Of a stretch of DNA of 64,000 bases, positions 8,344 to 16,822 are shown piece after piece. Every line of letters starts with the position of its first letter. Positions within the stretch are counted from its first letter, which is position 1. Below the pieces are notes generated by a model. The model was not told the DNA's origin. It saw nothing but the letters and a program-made list of their open reading frames with translations, and ran no database searches. A program made the position numbers and the translations under genes. The DNA comes from Stanieria sp964562685 (GTDB taxonomy: Bacteria > Cyanobacteriota > Cyanobacteriia > Cyanobacteriales > Xenococcaceae). Location: assembly GCA_964562685.1 (NCBI GenBank), contig CAZLUP010000011.1, forward strand, positions 1 through 64,000. The letters run 5' to 3'.

Positions 8344-10188
8344 TTGATGACAGATAATTTATCTCCCACCAAACGCGCCTTACTTGCCTTGAAACAGATG
8401 CAGGCAAAACTAGAAGCTTTAGAAAATTCTAAGTCTGAACCAATTGCAATTATCGGTATGGGTTGTCGTTTTCCTGGTGGTGTCGATGGTCCAGAGACTT
8501 TTTGGCAATTACTTTGTAGTGGTACTGATGCTATTACGGAAGTTCCACCCCAACATTGGCAGATCGATGATTATTATCCCCAGCAGATCTGTAGTCGCAA
8601 AGGGGGTTTTGTTCCGCATTTGAAAGAATTCGATGCTCAATTTTTTCGTATTGCACCCAGGGAAGCAATGAGTCTCGATCCGCAACAGAGATTATTGTTA
8701 GAAGTCAGTTGGGAAGCTTTAGAAAATGCTGCCATTGCACCCGATAGTTTGAGGGGTTCTGCTACAGGTGTGTTTCTGGGTATTTGTAGTATTGATTATT
8801 GGCATCAGTTATTGAGTAGAGATAAGAGTACGATCGATGCTTATTTGACTACAGGGAATACTCATAGCGTTGCTGCTGGTCGTTTATCTTATACTTTGGG
8901 TTTAACAGGCCCTGCGATCGCAGTTGATACTGCCTGTTCCTCTTCTTTAGTAGCAGTTCATTTAGCCTCTCAGAGTTTGCGTGATCGCGAATGTAATTTG
9001 GCTTTAGCTGGTGGTGTCAATCGATTAATTTCTCCAGAAATTAGTATCAACTTTTCCCAAGCAAAAATGCTTTCTCCGACGGGATTTTGTCACAGTTTTG
9101 ATGCGAAAGCGGATGGTTTTGTGCGTTCGGAAGGTTGTGGAGTAATTGTTGTAAAACGTCTCAGTGATGCAATTTCATCAGGCGATCGCATTTTGGCTGT
9201 TATTTCTGGTTCAGCAGTCAATCAGGATGGATGTACTAGCGGTTTAACTGCGCCTAATGGTTTGTCTCAACAAGCAGTAATTCGTCAAGCTTTGGCAAAA
9301 AGTAAGATCGAACCGAGTCAAATTGATTATTTAGAAACTCATGGTACGGGTACGGCGTTAGGCGATCCGATTGAAGTTAATGCATTAGGGGAAGTATTTG
9401 GTAAACGGGAACAACCTTTAATTATTGGTTCGGTTAAAACTAATATTGGTCATACCGAAGCTGCTGCTGGTATAGCTAGTCTAATTAAAACAGTATTATC
9501 TCTGCAATATCAAAAGATTCCCCCCCATCTTCATTTTCAGCAACCCAACCCCCAAATTAATTGGGATAAGTTACCCATTCAAGTCGCTACAGAAATGATT
9601 CCTTGGTTAAACGGAAAGAAAACAAGAATTGCAGGAGTAAGTGCCTTTGGTTTTAGTGGTACTAATGCTCATGTAGTGATTCAGGAATCGGGTTTAGAAA
9701 GGATAGATGACAAGGAGAAGAGCAGAAGGGGAGAGGGGGAGAAAGATTTATATTTATTCGTTCTTTCGGCTAAAAATGAGCAAGCTTTAAAGGATTTAGT
9801 TCAAAGATATCTGGAATTTTTCAAGAGTAATAATGATTATTCTCTAGAAAATATTTGTTTTACTGCTAGTGTAGGGCGATCGCATTTTAATCATCGTTTA
9901 GCTATCCTTACTACCTCCCTACTAGAATTACAGCATCAATTAACAGCTTTCTTAAGAGAAGAAATAAAATCGGGAGTATGGTCAGGTAAAGTTGCTAAAC
10001 AAGTAGAAACTGAAGTTATTCAACTCAATCCGAATGAATTTACTACTGAAAAATCCCTAGTAGAAATAGCTCAATTGTACGTATCGGGTAAAACTCTCGA
10101 TTGGTTCAGTTTTTATCCCAATTCTGGCTATAGCAAAGTTGCACTACCAACTTATCCTTTCCAGCGACAAACCTATTGGTATCAATAG
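8344..10188 (+). CDS. Orphan type I polyketide synthase ketosynthase with AT domain deleted
   Basis: Residues 32-448 are a complete modular-PKS ketosynthase: EPIAIIGMGCRFPGG, the active-site Cys198 in VDTACSSS, His333 in ETHGTGT and His370 in TNIGHTEAAAG, ending in GFSGTNAHVVIQE. The next 120 residues are the KS-AT linker (LFVLSAKNEQALKDL, NICFTASVGRSHFNHRLAI). Then, without any acyltransferase, the protein ends in the post-AT linker (TLDWFSFYPNSG, VALPTYPFQRQTYWYQ, stop). So an AT-sized block is missing cleanly and no ACP, KR or AT gene is nearby. A purine-rich stretch codes a short charged insert near residue 458. It may be a decaying remnant or a KS recruited in trans. Confidence 0.85.
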   Translation: MMTDNLSPTKRALLALKQMQAKLEALENSKSEPIAIIGMGCRFPGGVDGPETFWQLLCSGTDAITEVPPQHWQIDDYYPQQICSRKGGFVPHLKEFDAQFFRIAPREAMSLDPQQRLLLEVSWEALENAAIAPDSLRGSATGVFLGICSIDYWHQLLSRDKSTIDAYLTTGNTHSVAAGRLSYTLGLTGPAIAVDTACSSSLVAVHLASQSLRDRECNLALAGGVNRLISPEISINFSQAKMLSPTGFCHSFDAKADGFVRSEGCGVIVVKRLSDAISSGDRILAVISGSAVNQDGCTSGLTAPNGLSQQAVIRQALAKSKIEPSQIDYLETHGTGTALGDPIEVNALGEVFGKREQPLIIGSVKTNIGHTEAAAGIASLIKTVLSLQYQKIPPHLHFQQPNPQINWDKLPIQVATEMIPWLNGKKTRIAGVSAFGFSGTNAHVVIQESGLERIDDKEKSRRGEGEKDLYLFVLSAKNEQALKDLVQRYLEFFKSNNDYSLENICFTASVGRSHFNHRLAILTTSLLELQHQLTAFLREEIKSGVWSGKVAKQVETEVIQLNPNEFTTEKSLVEIAQLYVSGKTLDWFSFYPNSGYSKVALPTYPFQRQTYWYQ

Positions 10189-10216
10189 TCTAGCCAAGCT
10201 CAAAACTGAGGTTAGA

Positions 10217-10888
10217 ATGGGCAAAGTTTATTTATCATGGTGTTGTCCAGTGCCAATTACTCCTTACATTAAAAAATATTGTTCAATAGCGATCGCTATT
10301 TTACTGCTGACGATTTACGTTCCCTCGGTTTCAGCTAAACTATTTGATGGTCCAATTGATCAACTTCCCACACTAGAAAGAGCAGCTTTAAGAGATGGCA
10401 AAGTAACTTTAGCAGGTAGAGAAGGCAATTATACAGCTAGAGTATTGATCAAAGCTTCCGCAGCCAAAGCCTGGGAAGTTTTAACAGATTACAATAATTT
10501 TGAGCAATTTTTACCTAATGTCGCTAGTAGTCAATTGATTCAAGCTAATGGCAATAAAAAGGTATTTGAACAAATCAATTCCGTTCAGGTGTTAGTAATC
10601 AACAAAAAAACTCGCATCCGCATTGCTGTAACTGAAACCTATCCTCAGCAAATTAATTTTCAAATAGTCAATGGGGATCTCAAATCCCTCAATGGCAAGT
10701 GGACAATTGAACCAGTCTCTCCTTATCCTAGCGCGCCTGCTGATCGCGTTTTAATTACCCATCAAGTATCAGTTCAACCTCTGGCTGGCGGTAGTATATT
10801 CTATGGTATTTACGAAGATACCTTGCAAAAAACTTTAGCAGCAATCAAACAAGAAACAGAATTACGTTTTCTTCAGGCCAAATCTTAG
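10217..10888 (+). CDS. SRPBCC (START-like, cyclase/dehydrase) family exported protein
   Basis: I start at ATG 10217 (MGKVYLSWCC), which follows the ketosynthase stop by 28 bp; the upstream extension overlaps that gene and is unlikely. A hydrophobic segment (SIAIAILLLTIYVPSVSA, ending near residue 41) acts as signal or membrane anchor. The rest is a SRPBCC fold: ARVLIKASAAKAWEVLTDYN, FLPNVASSQLI, then the strands of the hydrophobic cup and the long C-terminal helix (EDTLQKTLAAIKQETELR). Such proteins bind lipids, pigments or polyketides; the ligand is unknown. Neighbouring the ketosynthase is suggestive of polyketide handling but the domain is common in cyanobacteria. Confidence 0.75.
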   Translation: MGKVYLSWCCPVPITPYIKKYCSIAIAILLLTIYVPSVSAKLFDGPIDQLPTLERAALRDGKVTLAGREGNYTARVLIKASAAKAWEVLTDYNNFEQFLPNVASSQLIQANGNKKVFEQINSVQVLVINKKTRIRIAVTETYPQQINFQIVNGDLKSLNGKWTIEPVSPYPSAPADRVLITHQVSVQPLAGGSIFYGIYEDTLQKTLAAIKQETELRFLQAKS

Positions 10889-10970
10889 AAAATAATGCTG
10901 AAAATATTCTTACTAACAACGTTATTCGGTATCCTAGTAAATCGATTCTTACCATAACCCGATTATTACC

Positions 10971-12635
10971 GTGATTAAAAACGATACCTGGATTACTGAA
11001 ATGGCAAACAAAGGAATGATTATTCCTTTTGAACCGAAATTAATTCGCAAAATTAAAGATATACCAGTAATTTCCTATGGTTTAGGCAGTTTTGGTTATG
11101 ATATTCGCCTCTCTCCTTCAGAATTTCGGATTTTCCGTCATATTCCAGGTACAGTTGTCGATCCAAAAAACTTTAATCCCGATAACTTAGAACCGACACC
11201 TCTACATCAAGATGAAAATGGTAGTTATTTTATTTTACCTGCTCATTCCTACGGCTTGGGAGTAGCTTTAGAAAAACTTGCTTTGCCTGATAATATCACT
11301 GTACTTTGTATCGGAAAATGTTTGACAGGAGATACCAGAGTTGTTGATGCCTCTTCAGGGGCATATTTACCAATTAAAGAGTTTCTGGGGGGTCGGACAG
11401 CAAGTTACAGCGAGTCACAAGGTATTATTAAAACTCCTGCTACCGCTTTTATTCCTCAAGGCTTCAAACCCGTTTACCAGGTTGTGACTAACAAAGGTGG
11501 TGTTATAAAAGCCACATCAAATCATCCATTTCTAACTGAAGCAGGATGGCAACCCTTGGAAAGCTTAACTTCAGGAGTGAAAATAGCTACTCCTAGAGAA
11601 ATCCCTGTATTTGGTAATGGCGATTTGACAATTGACGAAGCAATATTACTGGGGTTAATGATTTCGGAAGGACAATGTGACACTCCTGGTAGCAGTCCAT
11701 GTTTTACATCGGAAGATGAAGTACTTGTCAGTACATTAAAAGCCTGTGCCAAAACGGTTGTAGACCAAGAAATAACCTATAAAGGCAAAGATTTTGGTTA
11801 TCGGTTGGTTAATCAGATTGGTCGGGGAGGCGTAGTTACTGCCAATCGGTCTAATCTATGGCTAAAATCCTATCATTTAAATGTAGAGGCATCTGAAAAG
11901 TTTGTTCCTCAGCGAGTATTTACTGCACCAAAATTAGTAGTAGCAGCATTTCTTCGGGCTTTGTTTTCTGGTGATGGAAGTGTTTATCTGGTTGGAGAAT
12001 CTAGAAGAGCCAAACCATCTCTAGCTGTTGAGTATTGTTCTATTAGTGAACGACTCATACGCGATGTTCACCACCTACTATTAAGATTTGGCATCACCAG
12101 TCAGATTAGAGCTAAAAAACCGTCAAGAGGTCGAATCGCCTATGCATTAGCCTTTCAATCTTCAGAATCTATTTTAAGATTTTTTAATGAAATTGGATTT
12201 TTGCCAGGTTCAATTAAGCAAAGAAGATTTGAAGAAAAAATGTATTCAGTTTTATTGGCAACTAAACCCAGACAAAAAATACATGAACACATTTTGTGGG
12301 ATGAAATAAAATCAATAGAACCTGTAGGAATGGAAGAGGTTTATGATATTTCTGTTCCTGGGCTAGAAAATTTTGTTGCTAATGACATGATTGTTCATAA
12401 CTCGACTTATGCCCGTGTCGGACTAATTGCCAATCTCACTCCTGCTGAAGCTGGTTGGCGCGGACATCTAACTTTAGAATTTTCTAATTCTTCTAGTGCT
12501 GATTGTCGTATTTATGCCTCCGAAGGAGTAGTACAATTATTATTTCTTGAAGGCGATCGCTGTGATGTAAGTTATGATACTCGTCAAGGTAAATATCAAG
12601 ACCAACCACAACAAGTAGTTTTTTCCAAAGTATAG
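10971..12635 (+). CDS. dcd: dCTP deaminase precursor interrupted by an intein
   Basis: Deaminates dCTP to dUTP for thymidylate synthesis. The two exteins add up to 193 residues, the normal Dcd length: residues 1-116 (MIKNDTWITEMANKGMIIPF ... LPDNITVLCIGK) and 478-554 (STYARVGLIANLTPAEAG ... QQVVFSKV). Joining them restores the conserved GKSTYARVGL active-site block, exactly split by the intein after GK. The start is GTG at 10971 (GTGATTAAAAACG). It follows the SRPBCC gene by 82 bp. Enzyme activity requires protein splicing; all splicing residues appear intact. Confidence 0.93.
   Translation: MIKNDTWITEMANKGMIIPFEPKLIRKIKDIPVISYGLGSFGYDIRLSPSEFRIFRHIPGTVVDPKNFNPDNLEPTPLHQDENGSYFILPAHSYGLGVALEKLALPDNITVLCIGKCLTGDTRVVDASSGAYLPIKEFLGGRTASYSESQGIIKTPATAFIPQGFKPVYQVVTNKGGVIKATSNHPFLTEAGWQPLESLTSGVKIATPREIPVFGNGDLTIDEAILLGLMISEGQCDTPGSSPCFTSEDEVLVSTLKACAKTVVDQEITYKGKDFGYRLVNQIGRGGVVTANRSNLWLKSYHLNVEASEKFVPQRVFTAPKLVVAAFLRALFSGDGSVYLVGESRRAKPSLAVEYCSISERLIRDVHHLLLRFGITSQIRAKKPSRGRIAYALAFQSSESILRFFNEIGFLPGSIKQRRFEEKMYSVLLATKPRQKIHEHILWDEIKSIEPVGMEEVYDISVPGLENFVANDMIVHNSTYARVGLIANLTPAEAGWRGHLTLEFSNSSSADCRIYASEGVVQLLFLEGDRCDVSYDTRQGKYQDQPQQVVFSKV
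11319..12401 (+). mobile_element. Intein with LAGLIDADG homing endonuclease in dcd
   Basis: 361 codons, in frame. Block A is CLTGDTRVV with Cys1; block B is the ATSNHPFLTEAGW segment (TxxH); the two endonuclease helices are LLGLMISEGQ and LRALFSGDGSV, i.e. a dodecapeptide pair with acidic residues E and D; block F is EEVYDISVPGLENFVAND; block G is MIVHN with the terminal His-Asn, followed by Ser+1 of the C-extein. The insertion sits in the catalytic GK|STYAR motif, typical of intein placement in invariant sites. It is likely splicing-competent and possibly endonuclease-competent. Confidence 0.93.
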
Positions 12636-12717
12636 TTTGATCGGGATTCTTTAATTAATTTTGATTGCTGAGACTGAACTCCAACTATTTTGAGCATAAG
12701 TCCCAGCTTTTCTTTTA

Positions 12718-13410
12718 TTAAAACTCTAATACTGTGCCATCTGGTAAAGTCGCACCTGCTAAATTAGTTTGTTGTAGAGTTTCTTGATTGACATTAGCTC
12801 CTCTCAGATTAGCCAGTTGCAAATTAGCTCCCACTAAACTTGCTCCACTTAAATTAGCTTCAATTAAAATAGCTTCGGATAAATTTGCCTGGGATAGGTT
12901 TGCACCGACTAAATTAGCTCCCTGTAGATTTGCTCCACTTAAATTAGCTTCCACTAAACTAGTACTGCTTAAATTAGCATTTTTAAGATCGGCTTCTGTC
13001 AAAATAGCATTCAAAACCGCACCACTAAAATTGACTCCTTTTAAAGCTGCTCTAGTCAAATTGGTTTGAGCTAGATTAGCTCCACTTAAGTTTCCGCCAT
13101 TAAGAGTAACTTCAGTTAGATTGGCACGAGCAAGCTTGGCTTCGCCTAAGTTAGCACCAATTAAATCTGCTTGTTGGAGGTTACTATTGACTAAATTAGA
13201 ACCACTTAGATTTGTTCCAATTAAACTAGCTCTACTTAAATTAGCTTCGGTTAAATCAGCACCGCTTAAGTTTGCACCAACTAAATTCGCTCCTTGAAGA
13301 TTAATGCCTTTTAAATTAGCACGATACAAACAAACTCCTGTCAAATTGACTTCAGCAAAATCTCTTTCCCCATCCGCATACCTTTGGCATAATTCTGTAA
13401 TGTCAGTCAT
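12718..13410 (-). CDS. Pentapeptide repeat protein
   Basis: 230 residues made almost entirely of A(D/N)LXX pentapeptides from residue 20 on (for example ANLKGINLQGANLVGANLSG), predicting a right-handed quadrilateral beta-helix of about 40 coils' worth of pentads. The N-terminus (MTDITELCQRYADGERDFAE) is non-repetitive and is shared with the upstream paralogue, where it reads LLQLYAAGERDFSAVELSG. No signal peptide. Function is unknown; such proteins may bind protein partners or mimic DNA. It lies 21 bp downstream of the paralogue at 13432 and is probably co-transcribed with it. Confidence 0.88.
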   Translation of the reverse strand: MTDITELCQRYADGERDFAEVNLTGVCLYRANLKGINLQGANLVGANLSGADLTEANLSRASLIGTNLSGSNLVNSNLQQADLIGANLGEAKLARANLTEVTLNGGNLSGANLAQTNLTRAALKGVNFSGAVLNAILTEADLKNANLSSTSLVEANLSGANLQGANLVGANLSQANLSEAILIEANLSGASLVGANLQLANLRGANVNQETLQQTNLAGATLPDGTVLEF

Positions 13411-13431
13411 TGCTTTTTACTCCCTTTTTTT

Positions 13432-13959
13432 CTATTCGCTCTGACTTATGCGATCGCTCATAAGTGTGCCTTCTAATTTTGCACCTCGTAAGTTGGCATG
13501 AATAAGATTAGCTTCCCTTAGATCTGCACCTCTTAAATCAGCACCATAGAGATTAGCTCCCCGTAAATCTGCTTGTTGTAAATTTGCACCTTTGAGGTTA
13601 GCTCCAGCAACAATCGCACCTTGTAAATTTGCACCTGTTAAATTAGCCTGATGGAGAAAAGTACCTGTAAGTACCGCTTCATTTAGGTTGGTGTAACTGA
13701 GATCGGCATTTCTTAAGTCAGCACCACTAAGATTAGCTACCAACAAGATTGCACCTTGGAGATTAGCTTGATTGAGATTGGCTAAGACAAGGAATGCACC
13801 ACTAAGATTAGCTTTGGTGAGTAAAGTATGGGATAGATTGGCTCTAATTAAATTAATTCCGCTTAGTTTTGACCCCCTTAGATCGATTCCACTCAGTTCA
13901 ACTGCACTAAAATCTCGTTCTCCAGCAGCATAGAGTTGTAATAATGTTGCTTTATCCAT
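13432..13959 (-). CDS. Pentapeptide repeat protein, paralogue of the next gene
   Basis: 175 residues; after an N-terminal cap (MDKATLLQLYAAGERDFSAV) it consists of A(D/N)LXX repeats (LRGSKLSGINLIRANLSH onwards, to ANLRGAKLEG), ending in SDRISQSE. It shares the (Y)A(A/D)GERDF cap with the downstream 230-residue paralogue, which suggests a tandem duplication followed by repeat-number change. First gene of a two-gene minus-strand unit, divergent from devB. Confidence 0.88.
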   Translation of the reverse strand: MDKATLLQLYAAGERDFSAVELSGIDLRGSKLSGINLIRANLSHTLLTKANLSGAFLVLANLNQANLQGAILLVANLSGADLRNADLSYTNLNEAVLTGTFLHQANLTGANLQGAIVAGANLKGANLQQADLRGANLYGADLRGADLREANLIHANLRGAKLEGTLMSDRISQSE

Positions 13960-14136
13960 CTTCTTAGCTCGTGGTTACTAGCAGCGATTTAATGGATAGT
14001 CGTTAGTTAATATTCCTCACAACTTCCTTAGAATATTTACCTACAACTATAAGTAACGAAAAATTCAAGCTAGTAATCATTCAATCAGTCGAACAGGGGT
14101 CTATCTACTTTTAATCATATTCTTGGTTACTCAATC

Positions 14137-15381
14137 ATGGATCTGAGTGGACACAAAAAGTCAACAAAGCTAACCTCTTCTCCATCTGCCTTTGTTCCCT
14201 CTAAGGAAGGTTCAAAAAAACTTAATCCCTGGTTAGTTGGTATTGTTTTATTCACTCTTGTCAGTGGGGGTATCACGTATCTACTTATTGCTCAATCCCA
14301 GAAACAGACTACAATTCCTGAACCAACAACCGCTATTGCACCTGTTACAGCAGTGACAGCTTTAGGAAGACTAGAACCAGAAGGAGAAGTGATTAAGCTA
14401 TCCGTAGCTAATGCTCAAGATAGTCGCGTCAACCAACTATTAGTTGAAGAAGGCGATCGCGTTAAAGCCAAACAAACTATTGCTATCCTCCAAGGCTTAG
14501 ACAAAAAAAAGGCGGAATTAGCCGAAGCCAAAGAAAATGTGGCGATTTATCAAGCAAGAATGGTAAAAACTCAAGCAGGAGAAGCTAAATTGGCTGAAAT
14601 TACTGCCCAAAAAGCCAATATTGCTCGTTTACAAGCGCAACTGACTACCGAAAAGCTGGAGAAAGAAGCAGAAGTTGCTGATGTCCAAGCTGAATTAAAC
14701 AATGCGGAAACTAACTATCAACGCTATCAAACTCTTTATCAACAAGGTGCAGAAACAAAATTAGCTTTTGATGACAGGAAAGAAGCTTATCAAAGAGCGC
14801 AAGCCAGATTAAAAGAAGCACAAGCCAGATTAGCTAATACCGTTGCTACTTTAGAGAAGCAGATTGAGCAAGAACAAGCAATACTAGATCAATTAAGCGA
14901 AGTTCGTCCAGTGGATCTTCAAGAAGCACAAGCAGAATTAAATTATGCGCTCGCACAAGTTCAACGGCTCGAAACTGAATTAGAAGACTATTACGTGAGA
15001 GTACCCCTAGATGGACAAATTCTCAAAATTAATACTCGCGTTGGCGAACAGGTTAATACCAGTCAAGGCATTGTCGAATTAGGACGGACTGGGCAAATGT
15101 ATGCGATCGCTGAAGTTTATGAAACTGATGTTAGCAAAATTAAGTTAGGACAAAGGGCAACGGTAATCAGTGAACATGGTGGGTTTGAAGGGAAACTACA
15201 AGGAACAGTAGACCATATTGGCTTACAAATTAAAAAACAAGATGTACTCGAATCCGATCCTACTGCCGAAAAAGATGCTCGCGTAGTTGAAGTTAAAATT
15301 CGCCTCGATCCCGAAGATAGCAACCAAGTAGCAGGACTAACTAATCTACAAGTGCGGATTCGGATCGATGTTGAAAATTAA
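14137..15381 (+). CDS. devB: DevB-type membrane fusion protein of an ABC exporter
   Basis: Periplasmic adaptor of the DevBCA exporter class, which links an inner-membrane ABC pump to a TolC-like channel (glycolipid or peptide export in cyanobacteria). One N-terminal membrane helix (NPWLVGIVLFTLVSGGITYL, about residues 29-48), a biotinyl-lipoyl half (VTALGRLEPEGEVIKLSV), a long alpha-helical hairpin rich in Ala/Glu/Gln (about residues 125-285), the second lipoyl half (YYVRVPLDGQILKINTRVGE) and the C-terminal beta-barrel. At 414 residues it is full length. The stop is 27 bp before the devC frame, and the spacer is a heptamer repeat. Confidence 0.88.
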   Translation: MDLSGHKKSTKLTSSPSAFVPSKEGSKKLNPWLVGIVLFTLVSGGITYLLIAQSQKQTTIPEPTTAIAPVTAVTALGRLEPEGEVIKLSVANAQDSRVNQLLVEEGDRVKAKQTIAILQGLDKKKAELAEAKENVAIYQARMVKTQAGEAKLAEITAQKANIARLQAQLTTEKLEKEAEVADVQAELNNAETNYQRYQTLYQQGAETKLAFDDRKEAYQRAQARLKEAQARLANTVATLEKQIEQEQAILDQLSEVRPVDLQEAQAELNYALAQVQRLETELEDYYVRVPLDGQILKINTRVGEQVNTSQGIVELGRTGQMYAIAEVYETDVSKIKLGQRATVISEHGGFEGKLQGTVDHIGLQIKKQDVLESDPTAEKDARVVEVKIRLDPEDSNQVAGLTNLQVRIRIDVEN

Positions 15382-15384
15382 TAA

Positions 15385-15419
15385 CCAATGACCAATGACC
15401 GATGACTAATGACCAATGA
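15385..15419. repeat. Heptamer tandem repeat (TGACCAA type) between devB and devC
   Basis: Five imperfect copies of a 7-bp unit, CCAATGA-CCAATGA-CCGATGA-CTAATGA-CCAATGA, beginning four bases past the devB stop. The same heptamer recurs at 33877-33904. Short tandemly repeated heptamers of this kind are known from filamentous cyanobacteria (STRR elements). The truncated devC start codon lies inside the tract. Confidence 0.85.
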
Positions 15420-16464
15420 TGGATTCTATACCAGTATCTTTGGGGGCATTACTCGCATTCACGAACATCTCCAAGGAGATTTAGTTTTAGTCAGCAGTCG
15501 GGCTAAGTTTCTAGCAGATGGTCAAACTTTTTCTCGCCGTTATCTGTATCAAGCAGCAGCAGTAGATGGAATTGATTCAGCTACTTCTTTTTACTATTCT
15601 TTTGGCAAGTGGATTAATCCCTGGGATAAAAAAGTCACTAGCGTTGCCGTAATTGCTTTTGATCCGATTCATCCTGTATTCGATTTACCTGCCATCAACC
15701 AACAGCTAAATAAAATTCAACTACCTGATACTTTTTTATTTGACAGTAAATCACAACCAGATTTAGGTCCAGTAGCCCAATATCTCCAACAGAAACCAAC
15801 CTTTACTACAGAAATATCAGACCGCAGAATTACTGTAGCTGGTACTTATACTTTGGGTAGCACTCTTTTCGTTGAAGGACACGTTGTTACTAGCGATTGG
15901 AATTATCTACGTTTGTTTGGTGGAGATAGTCTAGAAAATCCTAAACTTGGTATTTTCAAACTCAAACCTGGTGCTGATGTCCAAACAGTTAAAAGTAATA
16001 TTCAGGCGAGATTACCTAGTGAAGTCGAGGTCATGACTCATCAAGAATTTATTCAAGCAGAGAAAGACTTTTGGGATCAAAATCATCCAGCAGGGACGAT
16101 TTTTAACTTTGGTATCATGATGGGATTTATCGTTGGCGTAGTGATTGTTTATCAAGTTTTATATGCAGACGTAAACGATCATTTAGCGGAGTATGCCACC
16201 CTCAAAGCAATGGGTTATTCAGATCTCAATCTGTTAAGCGTGGTCTTTCAAGAAGCGATTATTTTGGCTATTTTAGGATTTTTGCCTGGTTTTGGGGTTT
16301 CAATTGGGATGTACAGTTTACTTGAATATCTTACCCGAATGCCTCTTGGTATGCGCCCTGACGTAGCAACGGGAGTTTTTATTTTAACTGTAGTAATGTG
16401 TTTAATCTCAGCAGCGATCGCAATTAGGAAACTTCAATCTGCCGATCCTGCTGAAGTATTTTAG
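15409..16464 (+). CDS. devC: DevC-type ABC exporter permease lacking its N-terminus
   Basis: The protein aligns by eye with DevC permeases from the region just after the first membrane helix: IHEHLQGDLVLVSS, FSRRYLYQAAAVDGID, the periplasmic domain, then three C-terminal helices (FNFGIMMGFIVGVVIVYQVL, ILAILGFLPGFGVSIGMYSL, ATGVFILTVVMCLISAAIAI) and the family-type end ADPAEVF. Full-length DevC is about 385-390 residues and starts with a cytoplasmic segment and a membrane helix; those roughly 40 residues are absent, and the heptamer repeat takes their place. The start used here, ATG within the repeat, is the only one available. It may be non-functional. Confidence 0.8.
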   Translation: MTNDGFYTSIFGGITRIHEHLQGDLVLVSSRAKFLADGQTFSRRYLYQAAAVDGIDSATSFYYSFGKWINPWDKKVTSVAVIAFDPIHPVFDLPAINQQLNKIQLPDTFLFDSKSQPDLGPVAQYLQQKPTFTTEISDRRITVAGTYTLGSTLFVEGHVVTSDWNYLRLFGGDSLENPKLGIFKLKPGADVQTVKSNIQARLPSEVEVMTHQEFIQAEKDFWDQNHPAGTIFNFGIMMGFIVGVVIVYQVLYADVNDHLAEYATLKAMGYSDLNLLSVVFQEAIILAILGFLPGFGVSIGMYSLLEYLTRMPLGMRPDVATGVFILTVVMCLISAAIAIRKLQSADPAEVF

Positions 16465-16480
16465 ATAAGGATAAAACAAG

Positions 16481-16777
16481 ATGAAACAATGGTATGAAGA
16501 ATTATTTGAAAATTAAGGAAATACCGAATATCGTAATAATTCATTTGATTTAATGACATTTCGCGATCGCCATACTATCCAGATTGAGGACGATCTCGGT
16601 AACAAAAAAGAATTGGAATGTAACGAAAGGTATTATGTACCATCCGAAATAACCTGGCTTTTGAAAACACTCAATTTTAAAATTATTGAGATCTTCGGCG
16701 CAAAACTCGGTGCTTTTAGTCGTAATGATAAATTAACAACTAAAGATTATGAGATGTTGGTCATAGCAGAGAAATAA
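16481..16777 (+). pseudogene. SAM-dependent methyltransferase remnant with internal deletion
   Basis: An ATG at 16481 encodes MKQWYEELFEN and then TAA; the same frame continues without further stops as GNTEYRNNSFDLMTFRD ... ECNERYYVPSEITWLLK ... KLGAFSRNDKLTTKDYEML to 16777. The first piece is the usual N-terminus and the second the C-terminal third of a class I methyltransferase of about 250 residues. The whole SAM-binding core (GCGTG motif) is missing, so about 450 bp have been deleted and the junction carries a stop. It sits between devC and devA, splitting that operon. Confidence 0.75.
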
Positions 16778-16822
16778 CAAAATTCCAACAAATTACCCTA
16801 CAAATGATTATCATTAGGAATC

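Noticed and set aside
12788..13069. Plus-strand frame of 93 codons opposite the pentapeptide gene
   Set aside because: Its Leu/Ala/Lys periodicity is the antisense shadow of the A(D/N)LXX repeats.
13432..13959. Quinolone-resistance (Qnr-like) role for the pentapeptide genes
   Set aside because: The A(D/N)LXX repeats alone do not predict gyrase binding, and cyanobacteria carry many such genes of unknown role.
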